Below are positions 8,448-16,580 of a DNA stretch of 64,000 nucleotides, one piece after another (the stretch's first letter is position 1; each line of letters begins with the position of its first letter). The translations under genes and the position numbers were made by a program. Source of the DNA: Affinirhizobium lemnae (GTDB lineage: Bacteria; Pseudomonadota; Alphaproteobacteria; Rhizobiales; Rhizobiaceae); NCBI RefSeq assembly GCF_022968395.1, contig NZ_JALJQZ010000007.1:1-64000 (forward strand), in the 5' to 3' direction. Below the pieces are notes generated by a model, which worked only from the letters and a program-made list of their open reading frames with translations, was not told the origin of the DNA and did not search any database.

Positions 8448-9201
8448 GGCGGGTAGCGATCCGCGGATCCTGCGCGAAGTCATCCAGCCGAAAGCCGATG
8501 CGCTGGCGCGGGAAGTCGCAGAGCGCCTGCACATGGCGGGCGGAAAAATGAATGCGCCAGCTCTGGCGCTCCACTGGCTCGCGCTTCGCAAAGCCTTTGG
8601 CCGTCAGGAGCGCGATGTTCATGCCACGGGCCGGATCGCGAACCGAGCGGTACAAAAGAGCCTCGATGCCTGCCGTCCGCGCGCTATCCGCCAGCGTCTG
8701 ACAGGCGCTGTATTCTGTCGGATGCGTCCAGAGCAGATCGTCATCGGACAATGGTGGCGCCGAAAGGTCGAGACCTGCCTGCGTGCTGATCTCAACTGCG
8801 AAGGCAGTATAGTCGGCAGCATTCGCCGGAAGTGGCGTCAGCGGAGATTCGGCAAAGAACAGCAGTCGGTAAAAGGCCATTTCTGCCACGGCGGTCGACA
8901 CCGCTTTGGCCGCGTAGAATACGCCCGGAGTTCGGCCCGCACGGCGAAAGCGGGAGCCATGGGGGTAGATCGCACCATAGCGAAACGGCGTGGCCAGCAG
9001 ATAGTCCAGTCCGATCGCGTCTGGCGGAAGAACAGGCTTTGTATCCTCCAGCAGGCTTTCCAGAAGCGCCTGTTCATCCACCGTATCCACCAGTTTCATG
9101 GTCGATACCTGATGCTGCGCCTCCACCACTCGCCAGAAGCGGCCCTCGATGGGCTGTGCTTCAGACGAGAGCGCGTCGGGCGTCCAGATAGGCAAGGACA
9201 T
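8440..9201 (-). CDS. RES domain toxin
   Basis: 253-residue protein of the RES family, the toxin half of RES-Xre modules; characterised members degrade or ADP-ribosylate to deplete NAD+. The family core is visible: R84 and R87 in GSRFRRAGR, Y96 in GVFYAAKA and E107 in STAVAEMAF, matching the conserved arginine, tyrosine and glutamate of the active site. Its start overlaps the end of the antitoxin gene by 41 bp, the usual antitoxin-first order with coupled translation. It converges on the marR-like gene with an 8-bp overlap. Confidence 0.87.
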   Translation of the reverse strand: MSLPIWTPDALSSEAQPIEGRFWRVVEAQHQVSTMKLVDTVDEQALLESLLEDTKPVLPPDAIGLDYLLATPFRYGAIYPHGSRFRRAGRTPGVFYAAKAVSTAVAEMAFYRLLFFAESPLTPLPANAADYTAFAVEISTQAGLDLSAPPLSDDDLLWTHPTEYSACQTLADSARTAGIEALLYRSVRDPARGMNIALLTAKGFAKREPVERQSWRIHFSARHVQALCDFPRQRIGFRLDDFAQDPRIATRLT

Positions 9202-9538
9202 CGGTCAAACCTGCAATCGTGAGAATACGGTCGATCGGCACGCCACCGAGCGCGCTGTTTTCGTTGCGCATCCAGGCTCGGGCAACGCCCTCGTCGCCCC
9301 CGGTGATGGCATCCAGCGAGCGGAAGAGACGGATGAACAACAGGGCCAGTTCGAACGATTTCTCTTCAGGAGAAAGTGTCAGGTCACCGTGCTTGAGGCG
9401 CGAGATGGAGGCCTCTGACAGGCCCAGAATGCGACCCAGTAGACGCCCCCGTATCTCCAGTCGCTCGCAGGCGCGCAGCACCGCTTTTGATACCACGACA
9501 CTGGCGTTTGACGAGTTTGCTCTTTCTGGTGAAACCAT
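9161..9538 (-). CDS. Xre/MbcA/ParS-type antitoxin
   Basis: 125-residue antitoxin with an N-terminal helix-turn-helix (GRLLGRILGLSEASISRLKHG) and a C-terminal MbcA/ParS toxin-binding domain ending IDRILTIAGLTDVLAYLDARR. The ATG at 9538 is preferred because AAAGGA lies about 9 bases upstream; a TTG at 9547 is in frame. It precedes the RES toxin in the same unit and should neutralise it and autorepress through the palindrome just upstream. Confidence 0.85.
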   Translation of the reverse strand: MVSPERANSSNASVVVSKAVLRACERLEIRGRLLGRILGLSEASISRLKHGDLTLSPEEKSFELALLFIRLFRSLDAITGGDEGVARAWMRNENSALGGVPIDRILTIAGLTDVLAYLDARRALV

Positions 9539-9548
9539 TGTGCTCAAT

Positions 9549-9564
9549 CCTTTCTAATGAAAGG
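9549..9564. promoter_or_regulatory. Candidate operator of the RES-Xre module
   Basis: A perfect inverted repeat CCTTTC-taat-GAAAGG lies directly before the antitoxin gene and overlaps its ribosome-binding site. Its position suits autorepression by the antitoxin. Confidence 0.5.
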
Positions 9565-9669
9565 TAGTGTGACTTCCAATCTTTGGCAAGTCCCATCGTC
9601 AGGGGCAATCACCTTGCAACGCCTTTCATCACCCTCTAATGCGGCGGGGTCATTCTTTAAGGAACTCCC

Positions 9670-10257
9670 ATGCTGCGCAAACTCTACGCCTGGACCATGG
9701 CGCTCGCTGCCCGCAGGGCTGCCGCGTGGTGGCTCGCCATCATCGCCTTTGTGGAAAGTTCCTTCTTCCTCGTGCCCGCCGATGTGCTCTTCGTACCCAT
9801 GGTACTGGCGAGGCCGAAGCGCGCCTATCTCTATGCGGCCATCGCAACGGCGGCATCGGTGCTGGGCGGAATCCTGGGCTGGATGATCGGCCATTATGCG
9901 TTCGAGACGATCGCGAAGCCGGTTCTCGTCCTCTACGGCAAGCTCGATACCTTTGATGAACTGGCCGCGTCCGTGAACTGGGAAACGATCCTGCTGCTGC
10001 TCGTCACCTCCGGTGCCGCGCATCTGCCACCCATCAAGGTGGTGACCATTCTTTCAGGCGTCGCAAATTTCAGCCTGTTCTGGTTCATCGTCTCGGCTAT
10101 TGTCGCTCGTGGCGCGCGCTTCTTTGCGCTGGCCTGGCTTCTGAACCGCTATGGCGAGGAAATGCGCCACTTCATTGAAAAACGCCTCAGCCTCATCACT
10201 GGCATCGCGGCCGTTCTTCTCATCGCAGTGTATCTGGCCTACCACTTCCTGCGTTGA
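9670..10257 (+). CDS. DedA/YqaA family inner-membrane protein
   Basis: 195-residue membrane protein of the YqaA branch of the DedA (VTT/SNARE-associated) superfamily, with about five helices. The conserved re-entrant region is FVESSFFLVPADVLFVPMVLARP, with GGILGWMIGHYAF and SGAAHLPPIKVVTILSGVA as further landmarks. DedA proteins act in membrane lipid flipping and proton-motive-force homeostasis; the YqaA branch is uncharacterised. The start follows AAGGAACTCCC. Confidence 0.82.
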   Translation: MLRKLYAWTMALAARRAAAWWLAIIAFVESSFFLVPADVLFVPMVLARPKRAYLYAAIATAASVLGGILGWMIGHYAFETIAKPVLVLYGKLDTFDELAASVNWETILLLLVTSGAAHLPPIKVVTILSGVANFSLFWFIVSAIVARGARFFALAWLLNRYGEEMRHFIEKRLSLITGIAAVLLIAVYLAYHFLR

Positions 10258-10274
10258 CGTGTTGCCATAATATA

Positions 10275-10292
10275 TGTACAGATTTATGTACA
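10275..10292. promoter_or_regulatory. Paired TGTACA operator of yefM-yoeB
   Basis: Two TGTACA hexamers (10275-10280 and 10287-10292) lie 12 bp apart centre to centre, just before yefM. This matches the core and spacing known for the adjacent long and short palindromes bound by YefM-YoeB in E. coli. Confidence 0.75.
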
Positions 10293-10306
10293 TAAAAAGG
10301 TGACCT

Positions 10307-10561
10307 ATGCCCCACGTTCGCTTCACGGAATTCCGACAGAACTTCGCCTCGCATTTTGATGCGGTGCTTGAATCGCGTGCGCCGCTTCTGGTGACGCGTC
10401 AGGGAGCGGAATCTGTGGTCGTCATCGCGGAAGGCGAGTTTGAGAGCATGCAGGAAACGCTACATCTTCTTTCCAACCCTGCGAACGCGGATCGTCTGCG
10501 TGAGAGCATGGAGCAGTTGGCTGGGGGCAAGGTGATCGAGCGGGATCCGGCCGGCGAATGA
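10307..10561 (+). CDS. yefM: Antitoxin YefM (Phd/YefM family)
   Basis: 84-residue antitoxin. The N-terminal Phd fold binds DNA (VRFTEFRQNFASHFDAVLES), followed by PLLVTRQGAESVVVIAEGEF and the disordered acidic tail that wraps the toxin. It overlaps yoeB by 4 bases and follows the paired TGTACA operator. The ATG is preceded by AAGGTG. Confidence 0.9.
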   Translation: MPHVRFTEFRQNFASHFDAVLESRAPLLVTRQGAESVVVIAEGEFESMQETLHLLSNPANADRLRESMEQLAGGKVIERDPAGE

Positions 10562-10830
10562 AACTGGTCTGGACCGAACATGCCTGGGCTGATTATGAAT
10601 TCTGGGTAGAGAGTGATCAGGCAGTAGTCCTGCGCATCCATCAACTGATCAAGGACATGAAGCGGTCGCCATTTTCCGGCATAGGTAAGCCGGAACCCTT
10701 GAAAGGCAGTCTCTCCGGTTTCTGGTCCCGCCGCATCACTGCGGACCATCGCATTGTTTATAATGTTGCAGGCGCCGGAGAAGACCAGCGCCTGCAGATC
10801 ATTCAGTGCCGATATCACTATGTGAAGTGA
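10558..10830 (+). CDS. yoeB: Toxin YoeB, ribosome-dependent mRNA interferase
   Basis: 90-residue RelE-superfamily toxin. The residues used for mRNA cleavage in E. coli YoeB are present: E46 in GIGKPEPLKG, R65 in TADHRIVYNV and the C-terminal histidine (H87) in CRYHYVK. It cleaves mRNA in the ribosomal A site and is held inactive by YefM. Length and ends match the family, so it appears intact. Confidence 0.92.
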   Translation: MKLVWTEHAWADYEFWVESDQAVVLRIHQLIKDMKRSPFSGIGKPEPLKGSLSGFWSRRITADHRIVYNVAGAGEDQRLQIIQCRYHYVK

Positions 10831-10848
10831 GATCGACTGCTCCCCCGC

Positions 10849-11679
10849 TCAATCCCAATGCGGCGGGCGCAGGTGACCGGGGTTGACGATGCGGCCGTCA
10901 GGCTTGGCAAGCTTTGAAATCTCGCCCATTTCCGCGTCCGTCAGATCGAAATCGAAGATGTCGAAATTCTCCTGAAGGCGCTCAACGGTTGCCGTCTTGG
11001 ACAGCGCGATGACATCCTTCTGCTGTACGGCCCAGCGCAGCGCCACCTGTGCCGCCGTCTTGCCATGGCGCGAGCCGATGTCTTTCAGCACCTCGTCCTT
11101 CGGCACGCGGCCATCCGCCATCAGATAGTAAGCGGTCAGGGAAATACCGTGCTTGCGGGCCGCTTCCAGCAGTTTCGACTGGTTAAGATAGGGGTGGAGT
11201 TCCACCTGGTTGGTGGCGATCGGCGCATCCGAAAGCTTTGCCGCTTCCTCCATCATGGCGATGTTGAAGTTCGAAATGCCGATATTGCGCACCTTGCCCG
11301 CCTTTTTGACGGCGTTGAGGCTCTCCATGCGGCTGGCCAGCGGCACATCGCTTTGCGGCCAGTGCAGCAGAAGCAGGTCCACATAGTCCGTCTTCAGCTT
11401 CTTCAGGCTTTCATCCACGGATGCGGCAAAGGCGTCGGGTGCGAATTTGTCGACCCAGACCTTGGTGGTCAGGAAAATGTCGCCGCGGGCCACGCCGGAT
11501 TGCTGAATGGCAGCGCCGACCTCGGCCTCGTTGCCATAGATCTGCGCCGTATCGATGTGACGGAAGCCAAGTTCGATCGCCTTGGGAACGACGCGCATGA
11601 CATCTTCGCCCGGCATGCGGAAAGTGCCCAAGCCGAGCGCCGGGATATTGGCGCCATTGGCGGTAACGGTGGGAATCAT
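10849..11679 (-). CDS. Aldo/keto reductase
   Basis: 276-residue NADPH-dependent oxidoreductase with a TIM-barrel fold. Landmarks are LGLGTFRMPGED, the catalytic aspartate and tyrosine in HIDTAQIYGNEAEVG, the lysine in FLTTKVW, the histidine in LLLLHWPQSD and the cofactor-binding IALSKTATVERLQEN. It resembles the 2,5-diketo-gluconate/methylglyoxal reductase group. The start at 11679 has GAGGT upstream; a 49-codon extension toward 11826 reads as non-coding. It converges on yoeB. The physiological substrate is unknown. Confidence 0.88.
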   Translation of the reverse strand: MIPTVTANGANIPALGLGTFRMPGEDVMRVVPKAIELGFRHIDTAQIYGNEAEVGAAIQQSGVARGDIFLTTKVWVDKFAPDAFAASVDESLKKLKTDYVDLLLLHWPQSDVPLASRMESLNAVKKAGKVRNIGISNFNIAMMEEAAKLSDAPIATNQVELHPYLNQSKLLEAARKHGISLTAYYLMADGRVPKDEVLKDIGSRHGKTAAQVALRWAVQQKDVIALSKTATVERLQENFDIFDFDLTDAEMGEISKLAKPDGRIVNPGHLRPPHWD

Positions 11680-11907
11680 GTGTACCTCGTGAAACATGGT
11701 GGTGAAAAAGGGCCTTTCGGAAAGGCGGGATTGGGACCAGTCATAACTTGGGTCCGCGCAAGGCCAGTTCAAGTCGTCGCACTTGTGTTCGCTGTTGCGG
11801 AATTGACGACAATTGATGCAGCGCATAGCGCCTACCGCATTTGAGCCTTATAAAAGTGTAGTGAGTAAATCTTCCTCGTGCTGCCCGGCGAACAAGAGAA
11901 GAGGTCT

Positions 11908-12069
11908 ATGCGTATTACCTGGTTCCTGTTGCTTGTCGTTCTCATCGCCATTGTGCTGAGTATTCCGATGATCGACCGCCAGTTCAGTTCGGCAAGAGCG
12001 CCTGGCCATGGCTCCGGGCAGGATTCTCCGCTCCTGCCGCAGCCGCAACAGCATCAACGTCAACCATAG
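11908..12069 (+). CDS. Small single-pass membrane protein, unknown
   Basis: Putative 53-residue protein. One strongly hydrophobic helix (RITWFLLLVVLIAIVLSIPMI) is followed by a short basic, glutamine- and proline-rich tail. AAGAGAAGAGG lies 8 bases before the ATG, which is the main evidence that it is translated; an upstream in-frame start at 11878 is less likely. No family is recognised. It lies alone between the aldo/keto reductase and the aminotransferase. Confidence 0.55.
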   Translation: MRITWFLLLVVLIAIVLSIPMIDRQFSSARAPGHGSGQDSPLLPQPQQHQRQP

Positions 12070-12252
12070 CGATGATTAATCACTCGGGCTGATAGGTTTA
12101 TTTATGCGCCTGAATGATGGAGGCGGGAAATTTCCGGATTTTCCGCTTTGGCGCAATTTTCTTTCAATCAAAAAATCAGCGGCAAAAAATTCTTGACCCT
12201 CCCGTCTCACGGGCATTCAGTGGCGTGAAAACGGTATCCGAGGAGAAGAAAA

Positions 12253-13140
12253 ATGTCCGTCAACACAGCGCCCCGCAGCACCACCTGGACCTTCGTCGAT
12301 GGCGAATGGATCAGCGGCAACCCGCCGCTCATCGGCCCGACATCGCATGCCATGTGGCTGGGCTCCACGGTGTTTGACGGCGCGCGTTGGTTCGACGGCA
12401 TCTCGCCGGATCTCGATCTGCATTGCCAGCGCGTCAACCGTTCCGCCATCAACATGGGCATGAAGCCCACCAAGACGCCGGGAGAAATCGAGCATCTGGC
12501 GCTGGAAGGCGTGAAGAAGTTCGATGGAAAGACCGCCATCTACATCAAGCCCATGTATTGGGCCGAGCATGGTTCGCCCTTCTCCGTCGTCGCTGCCGAT
12601 CCGGAATCCACCCGCTTCGCGCTCTGCCTGTTCGAAGCACCCATGCACACCGCCCAGCCCAGTTCGCTGACGGTATCGCCCTTCCGCCGGCCGAACCCGG
12701 AAGTCGCCATGACATCCGCCAAGACCGGCAGCCTCTACCCCAATAGCGGGCGCGCCATCATCGAGGCAAAGAACCGCGGTTTCGACAATGCCTTGATGCG
12801 CGACATGAACGGGAACGTGGCGGAAACGGCGTCCTCCAACATCTTCATGGTCAAGGATGGTGTCATCATGACGCCGGTTGCCAATGGCACCTTCCTCTCA
12901 GGCATCACCCGTTCGCGCGTCATCGGCCTGTTGCGCGCCGCCGGTCACGATGTGCGCGAATGCACGCTCACGGTCGAGGATTTCAACGCCGCCGACGAGA
13001 TCTTCACCTCCGGCAACTATTCCAAAATCGTGCCGATCAACCGCTTGGACGACCTGCAGTTCCAGGAAGGCCCCATCGCTCGCAAAGCGCTGGAGCTTTA
13101 CATGGACTGGGCAAAGTCGGGCAAGAAAGCCGCGGCTTGA
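12253..13140 (+). CDS. Class IV aminotransferase, branched-chain type
   Basis: 295-residue PLP enzyme of fold type IV (IlvE family). The catalytic lysine is K157 in TSAKTGSLYPNSGRA; the phosphate- and substrate-loop residues are in NALMRDMNGNVAETASSNIF and NGTFLSGITRSRVIGLLR. It should transfer amino groups between branched-chain amino acids and 2-oxoglutarate, although D-amino-acid or other class IV substrates cannot be excluded. AGGAGAAG precedes the ATG. A hairpin closes the gene. Confidence 0.87.
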   Translation: MSVNTAPRSTTWTFVDGEWISGNPPLIGPTSHAMWLGSTVFDGARWFDGISPDLDLHCQRVNRSAINMGMKPTKTPGEIEHLALEGVKKFDGKTAIYIKPMYWAEHGSPFSVVAADPESTRFALCLFEAPMHTAQPSSLTVSPFRRPNPEVAMTSAKTGSLYPNSGRAIIEAKNRGFDNALMRDMNGNVAETASSNIFMVKDGVIMTPVANGTFLSGITRSRVIGLLRAAGHDVRECTLTVEDFNAADEIFTSGNYSKIVPINRLDDLQFQEGPIARKALELYMDWAKSGKKAAA

Positions 13141-13150
13141 GCAAGAGTTT

Positions 13151-13173
13151 GGAGGCGCATGCGCGGCGCCTCC
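13151..13173. terminator. Hairpin after the aminotransferase gene
   Basis: GGAGGCGC (13151-13158) pairs with GCGCCTCC (13166-13173). It lies between two convergent genes and may serve both. Confidence 0.6.
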
Positions 13174-13186
13174 GATCCCTCTGTGG

Positions 13187-13894
13187 TCAGTAGTTCAACG
13201 CTCTGCGAGCGGCCGGCGGGTCATTGACCAGGAAGCCTGCAATTCCGGCATCCTTCATCTTGCGCAAGTGAGTGGCATCAAAATCGCCAACCTCGCGGTC
13301 CGTGCCCCACCCGCCGACTGTCATCCAGAGCGTGCGATGACCGGCCCGCAGCCGTGATATTCGTTCCAGCGAGGTCATGCTCTCCCAAAGACGCAGAATA
13401 TCGCCACCTTCCTCAAAAAAGGGTATGTCGTCTTTTTCTTCACCGCTCAGAAGGCCAAGAATGGTTCCGGAAAATCTCGTCCGACAGCACCGGATCGCGT
13501 TGAGGCTATGGAGTCCGAGCGTTATGTTATCGCGGCTGCCATTCTTTATCTGCACCAGCAGATCATGAAGCGCGTCGGGACGTTCATCCTTGATATCAAG
13601 AAGTATTTCCGTCGTCTGCGGTATCATCTTGAATGCAAGATCGAGCTTCGGCGCCGCTGGCTCGCCTGCTGCCTGATACGCTTGGATCTGTTCTGAAGTC
13701 ATATCGTTTATGAGGCCGGTGTAGCTCGCAAGTCTGAGATCTGGATCATGGGCGCAAACAAAGACGCCATCCCGGCTCCGTCGGACATCGATTTCAATCC
13801 CGTCTGCGCCCGCATCGACTGCCGCAATCCATGCCGAAGGGGAGTTCTCTCTGTAGAGAGCCGAATACCCACGATGTGACAGAAGACGGGTCAT
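13187..13894 (-). CDS. Glycerophosphodiester phosphodiesterase family protein
   Basis: 235-residue GDPD protein. The catalytic block SHRGYSALYRENSPSAW is followed by GADGIEIDVRRSRDGVFVCAHD, giving the His, Glu-x-Asp and His residues of the metal site. Family enzymes hydrolyse glycerophosphodiesters to glycerol-3-phosphate and an alcohol. No signal peptide is seen with the start at 13894, which has GGGAGG upstream, so it should be cytoplasmic. It is divergent from the arsenic operon. Confidence 0.85.
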   Translation of the reverse strand: MTRLLSHRGYSALYRENSPSAWIAAVDAGADGIEIDVRRSRDGVFVCAHDPDLRLASYTGLINDMTSEQIQAYQAAGEPAAPKLDLAFKMIPQTTEILLDIKDERPDALHDLLVQIKNGSRDNITLGLHSLNAIRCCRTRFSGTILGLLSGEEKDDIPFFEEGGDILRLWESMTSLERISRLRAGHRTLWMTVGGWGTDREVGDFDATHLRKMKDAGIAGFLVNDPPAARRALNY

Positions 13895-13954
13895 TCGTAT
13901 ACCTCCCCATGGATAGATGACGCTACCACGAGTCGCCTCCCTCGCTTTCAGCAA

Positions 13955-13989
13955 TTGACACGCCCAAACATATCCATTAATCTGGATAT
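13955..13989 (+). promoter_or_regulatory. Promoter and ArsR operator of the arsenic operon
   Basis: A consensus -35 TTGACA (13955-13960) and a -10 TAATCT (13978-13983) are separated by 17 bp. An inverted repeat ATATCCA (13970-13976) and TGGATAT (13983-13989) spans the -10, a good place for ArsR repression. The predicted +1, seven bases after the -10, is the A of the ATG at 13990, which implies a leaderless mRNA. Confidence 0.7.
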
Positions 13990-14349
13990 ATGGATGAAAA
14001 AAACGTAATTGATGCGCTTGGTGCGCTGGCGCAGTCCACGCGGCTGCAAACCTTCCGGCTCCTGGTTTCAAAAGAACCGGAGGGCATGGCGGCGGGTGAA
14101 ATCGCCAAGGCGCTGGATGTGCCGCAAAACACCATGTCCGCCCATTTGTCCACGCTGTCGCAGGCTGGTCTGGTTCTGGCCGAGCGTCAGGGACGCTCCA
14201 TCATCTATCGCGCCGATCTCGATGGATTGCGTGCCGTGACGCTGTTTCTGCTGAAGGATTGCTGCGGCGGAAACTCCCAGATCTGTGCTCCCATCATCGC
14301 CGAACTCACGCCCTGCTGCGCGCCGGGTGCAAACACCAAGACCTGCTAG
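13990..14349 (+). CDS. arsR: ArsR family metalloregulator
   Basis: 119-residue winged-helix repressor. The DNA-binding region is MAAGEIAKALDVPQNTMSAHLSTLSQAGLV. Rather than the E. coli-type cysteines in the recognition helix, the cysteines cluster at the C-terminus (DCCGG, QICAP, TPCCAP and a final TC), suggesting As(III) or Sb(III) is sensed there, as in other atypical ArsR proteins. It opens an operon with arsC and acr3; gaps are 12 and 5 bp. No ribosome-binding site precedes the ATG. Confidence 0.87.
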   Translation: MDEKNVIDALGALAQSTRLQTFRLLVSKEPEGMAAGEIAKALDVPQNTMSAHLSTLSQAGLVLAERQGRSIIYRADLDGLRAVTLFLLKDCCGGNSQICAPIIAELTPCCAPGANTKTC

Positions 14350-14361
14350 GGACCGGATATC

Positions 14362-14886
14362 ATGACCGAAAAAATCTATAGCGTGCTGTTTCTCTGCACG
14401 GGCAATTCCGCGCGCTCAATTTTGGGCGAGGCCATTCTCCAGAAAGAAGGGCAGGGGCGCTTCCGTGCCTTCTCAGCGGGCAGCCAGCCCAAGGGCGCGG
14501 TGCATCCGCTGGCTCTGAAAACACTTTCGGTGCTGGATTATCCGCATGAAGGGTTTCGCTCGAAAAGCTGGGATGAGTTCGCCGAACAGGGCGCGCCCGA
14601 ATTCGATTTCATCTTCACTGTCTGTGATAATGCAGCAGGGGAAGCCTGCCCGGTCTGGCTTGGTCATCCGGCAACGGCCCATTGGGGCATCGAGGATCCG
14701 GCGGCCGTGGAAGGCACGGAGGCTGAGAAGCTGCAGGCCTTCGCCAAGGCCGCCCGTTTTCTGAAGAAACGCATTGCTGCCTTCATCAATCTGCCTCTGT
14801 CCTCTCTGGATAAGCTCGCGCTTCAGGCGAAGCTGAAGGAAATCGGTGCCTTGGAAGGCGCTACCTCCGGTAACGGCAAAGGCTGA
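14362..14886 (+). CDS. arsC: Arsenate reductase, low-molecular-weight phosphatase type
   Basis: 174-residue enzyme of the LMW protein-tyrosine-phosphatase fold. The P-loop C-x5-R is C12 to R18 in LFLCTGNSARS. Further cysteines in TVCDNAAGEACPVW can provide the redox relay that distinguishes thioredoxin-linked ArsC from true phosphatases. The DP motif (WGIEDPAAVEG) is conserved. It should reduce As(V) to As(III) for export by the next gene. The C-terminal extension of about 30 residues is longer than usual. Confidence 0.87.
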   Translation: MTEKIYSVLFLCTGNSARSILGEAILQKEGQGRFRAFSAGSQPKGAVHPLALKTLSVLDYPHEGFRSKSWDEFAEQGAPEFDFIFTVCDNAAGEACPVWLGHPATAHWGIEDPAAVEGTEAEKLQAFAKAARFLKKRIAAFINLPLSSLDKLALQAKLKEIGALEGATSGNGKG

Positions 14887-14891
14887 GCATC

Positions 14892-15929
14892 GTGTCGACC
14901 TTCGAAAGATATCTCACCCTCTGGGTCGCCCTGTGCATTGTTGTCGGCGTGGCGCTCGGACATGCTTTTCCGGCAGTTTTCCAGTTAATCGGTGCGCTGG
15001 AAGTGGCAAAGGTCAATCTGCCGGTTGCGGTTCTCATCTGGCTGATGATCATCCCCATGCTGTTGAAAATCGATTTCGCCGCCTTGAGAGAGGTCGGCCA
15101 GCACTGGCGCGGTATCGGCGTTACGCTCTTCATCAACTGGGCGATCAAGCCCTTCTCGATGGCGCTGCTGGGCTGGTTCTTCATCGGCTGGCTGTTTCGG
15201 CCTCTGCTTCCGGAAACCCAGATAGACAGCTATATCGCGGGCCTCATCCTGCTGGCGGCGGCTCCCTGCACAGCCATGGTGTTCGTCTGGTCGAACCTCA
15301 CCAAAGGTGAGCCGCATTTTACGCTGAGCCAGGTAGCGCTGAATGACGCGATCATGATTGTCGCCTTTGCGCCCATCGTCGCCCTGCTGCTGGGGCTTTC
15401 GGCCATTACCGTGCCGTGGGATACGCTGGTCCTGTCGGTCGCGCTCTACATCGTCATTCCGGTTGTCGTTGCGCAGGTTATCCGTCGTGCGCTGCTTGCC
15501 CGGGGTTCGGCGGATCCGCTGGACAGGCTGCTGGCACGTCTTGGCCCGCTGTCGCTGGTAGCGCTGCTCGCTACACTCATCCTGCTCTTCGGCTTTCAGG
15601 GAGAACAGATCATCGCGCAGCCGGGCGTCATCGCGCTGCTTGCCGTGCCGATCCTCATTCAGGTCTATCTGAACTCGGGTCTTGCTTATCTTCTCAACAG
15701 ATGGTCGGGCGAGAAGCACTGCGTAGCCGGCCCCTCGGCGCTGATCGGGGCATCGAACTTCTTCGAACTGGCGGTCGCCGCCGCCATCAGCCTGTTCGGC
15801 TTCCACTCAGGCGCCGCACTTGCAACGGTCGTTGGTGTGCTGATCGAGGTGCCGGTCATGCTGACCATCGTCTGGATCGTCAACCGCTCCAAGGGCTGGT
15901 ACGAAGCCTCGCCCCGCGTCGCGAGATGA
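14892..15929 (+). CDS. acr3: Arsenite efflux transporter ACR3
   Basis: 345-residue membrane protein with ten hydrophobic helices, of the ACR3 (bile/arsenite/riboflavin transporter) family. The conserved cysteine lies in LLAAAPCTAMVFVWSNLTKG, and GASNFFELAVAAAISLFG is the second family signature. It exports arsenite using the membrane potential. GTG at 14892 is the start, 5 bp after the arsC stop. It completes arsR-arsC-acr3; no arsH is seen. Confidence 0.92.
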   Translation: MSTFERYLTLWVALCIVVGVALGHAFPAVFQLIGALEVAKVNLPVAVLIWLMIIPMLLKIDFAALREVGQHWRGIGVTLFINWAIKPFSMALLGWFFIGWLFRPLLPETQIDSYIAGLILLAAAPCTAMVFVWSNLTKGEPHFTLSQVALNDAIMIVAFAPIVALLLGLSAITVPWDTLVLSVALYIVIPVVVAQVIRRALLARGSADPLDRLLARLGPLSLVALLATLILLFGFQGEQIIAQPGVIALLAVPILIQVYLNSGLAYLLNRWSGEKHCVAGPSALIGASNFFELAVAAAISLFGFHSGAALATVVGVLIEVPVMLTIVWIVNRSKGWYEASPRVAR

Positions 15930-15934
15930 ATCTC

Positions 15935-15968
15935 TTTCCCCGTCTGCCGTCGTGACAGGCGGGGAAAC
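15935..15968. terminator. Terminator between acr3 and the DUF4142 gene
   Basis: TTTCCCCG at the left pairs with CGGGGAAA at the right, giving T-ends in both directions. It serves two convergent genes. Confidence 0.7.
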
Positions 15969-15977
15969 GGTGTTCAC

Positions 15978-16496
15978 TTAGCCGAGCGAGTTCTGGATCG
16001 TCTTCAGCATGGCAAGATGCGTTTCGATGGCCGGTACGGCCACCGTCGAAGCACCGCGCGCCATCTCGTCCTTGCCGGAGCGGGCGTAGTCCTTGTGGAT
16101 CGCCATCAGCTCCTCATGGCCCGTAATCTGGCCTTCGATGTACATCTTGTCGAATTCCGCACCCTTGGCTGCCTGCAGCTTTTGCAGCATGGCCTTGTGC
16201 TTGTCGTCGAGGCTGACTGCACCGGGTTTCGAGCCGAACGCTTCGGCGACCGCCGCCTGTTCGCGAATCTCAAGCTGGGCGAAAGTCTTGACTGCCGGGG
16301 AAGAGGCGTTCTGAGCCGCCAGCTTGCTGGTTTCAGTGGCGAATTCGCCGCCCATCAGCGCCTTCATCTTGTCCTTGCCCATGGCGCTGCCCTTCGCGCC
16401 TGCTGCCTGACCTGCGCCCTGCGCAAGCACATGGGTCGCAAGCGGGAAGGCGCTGGCAACTGCCATTCCGGCCAGAATGTTGCGTCTGTTCATCAT
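15978..16496 (-). CDS. DUF4142 exported ferritin-like protein
   Basis: 172-residue exported protein. The N-terminus MMNRRNILAGMAVASAFPLATHVLA carries an RR pair and looks like a Tat or Sec signal. The mature part is a DUF4142 four-helix bundle (EFATETSKLAAQNASSPAVK, then FAQLEIREQAAVAEAFGS and ITGHEELMAIHKDYARSG). DUF4142 proteins are periplasmic and often stress-induced; no reaction is known. Confidence 0.82.
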   Translation of the reverse strand: MMNRRNILAGMAVASAFPLATHVLAQGAGQAAGAKGSAMGKDKMKALMGGEFATETSKLAAQNASSPAVKTFAQLEIREQAAVAEAFGSKPGAVSLDDKHKAMLQKLQAAKGAEFDKMYIEGQITGHEELMAIHKDYARSGKDEMARGASTVAVPAIETHLAMLKTIQNSLG

Positions 16497-16580
16497 GTCT
16501 CTCCTGAGTTTTCCCGCTTGCGCAACAGGCAGCAGGCCCCAAGAGTTCCATCGGTTTCTGTACGGTAGCAGACGGTATGC

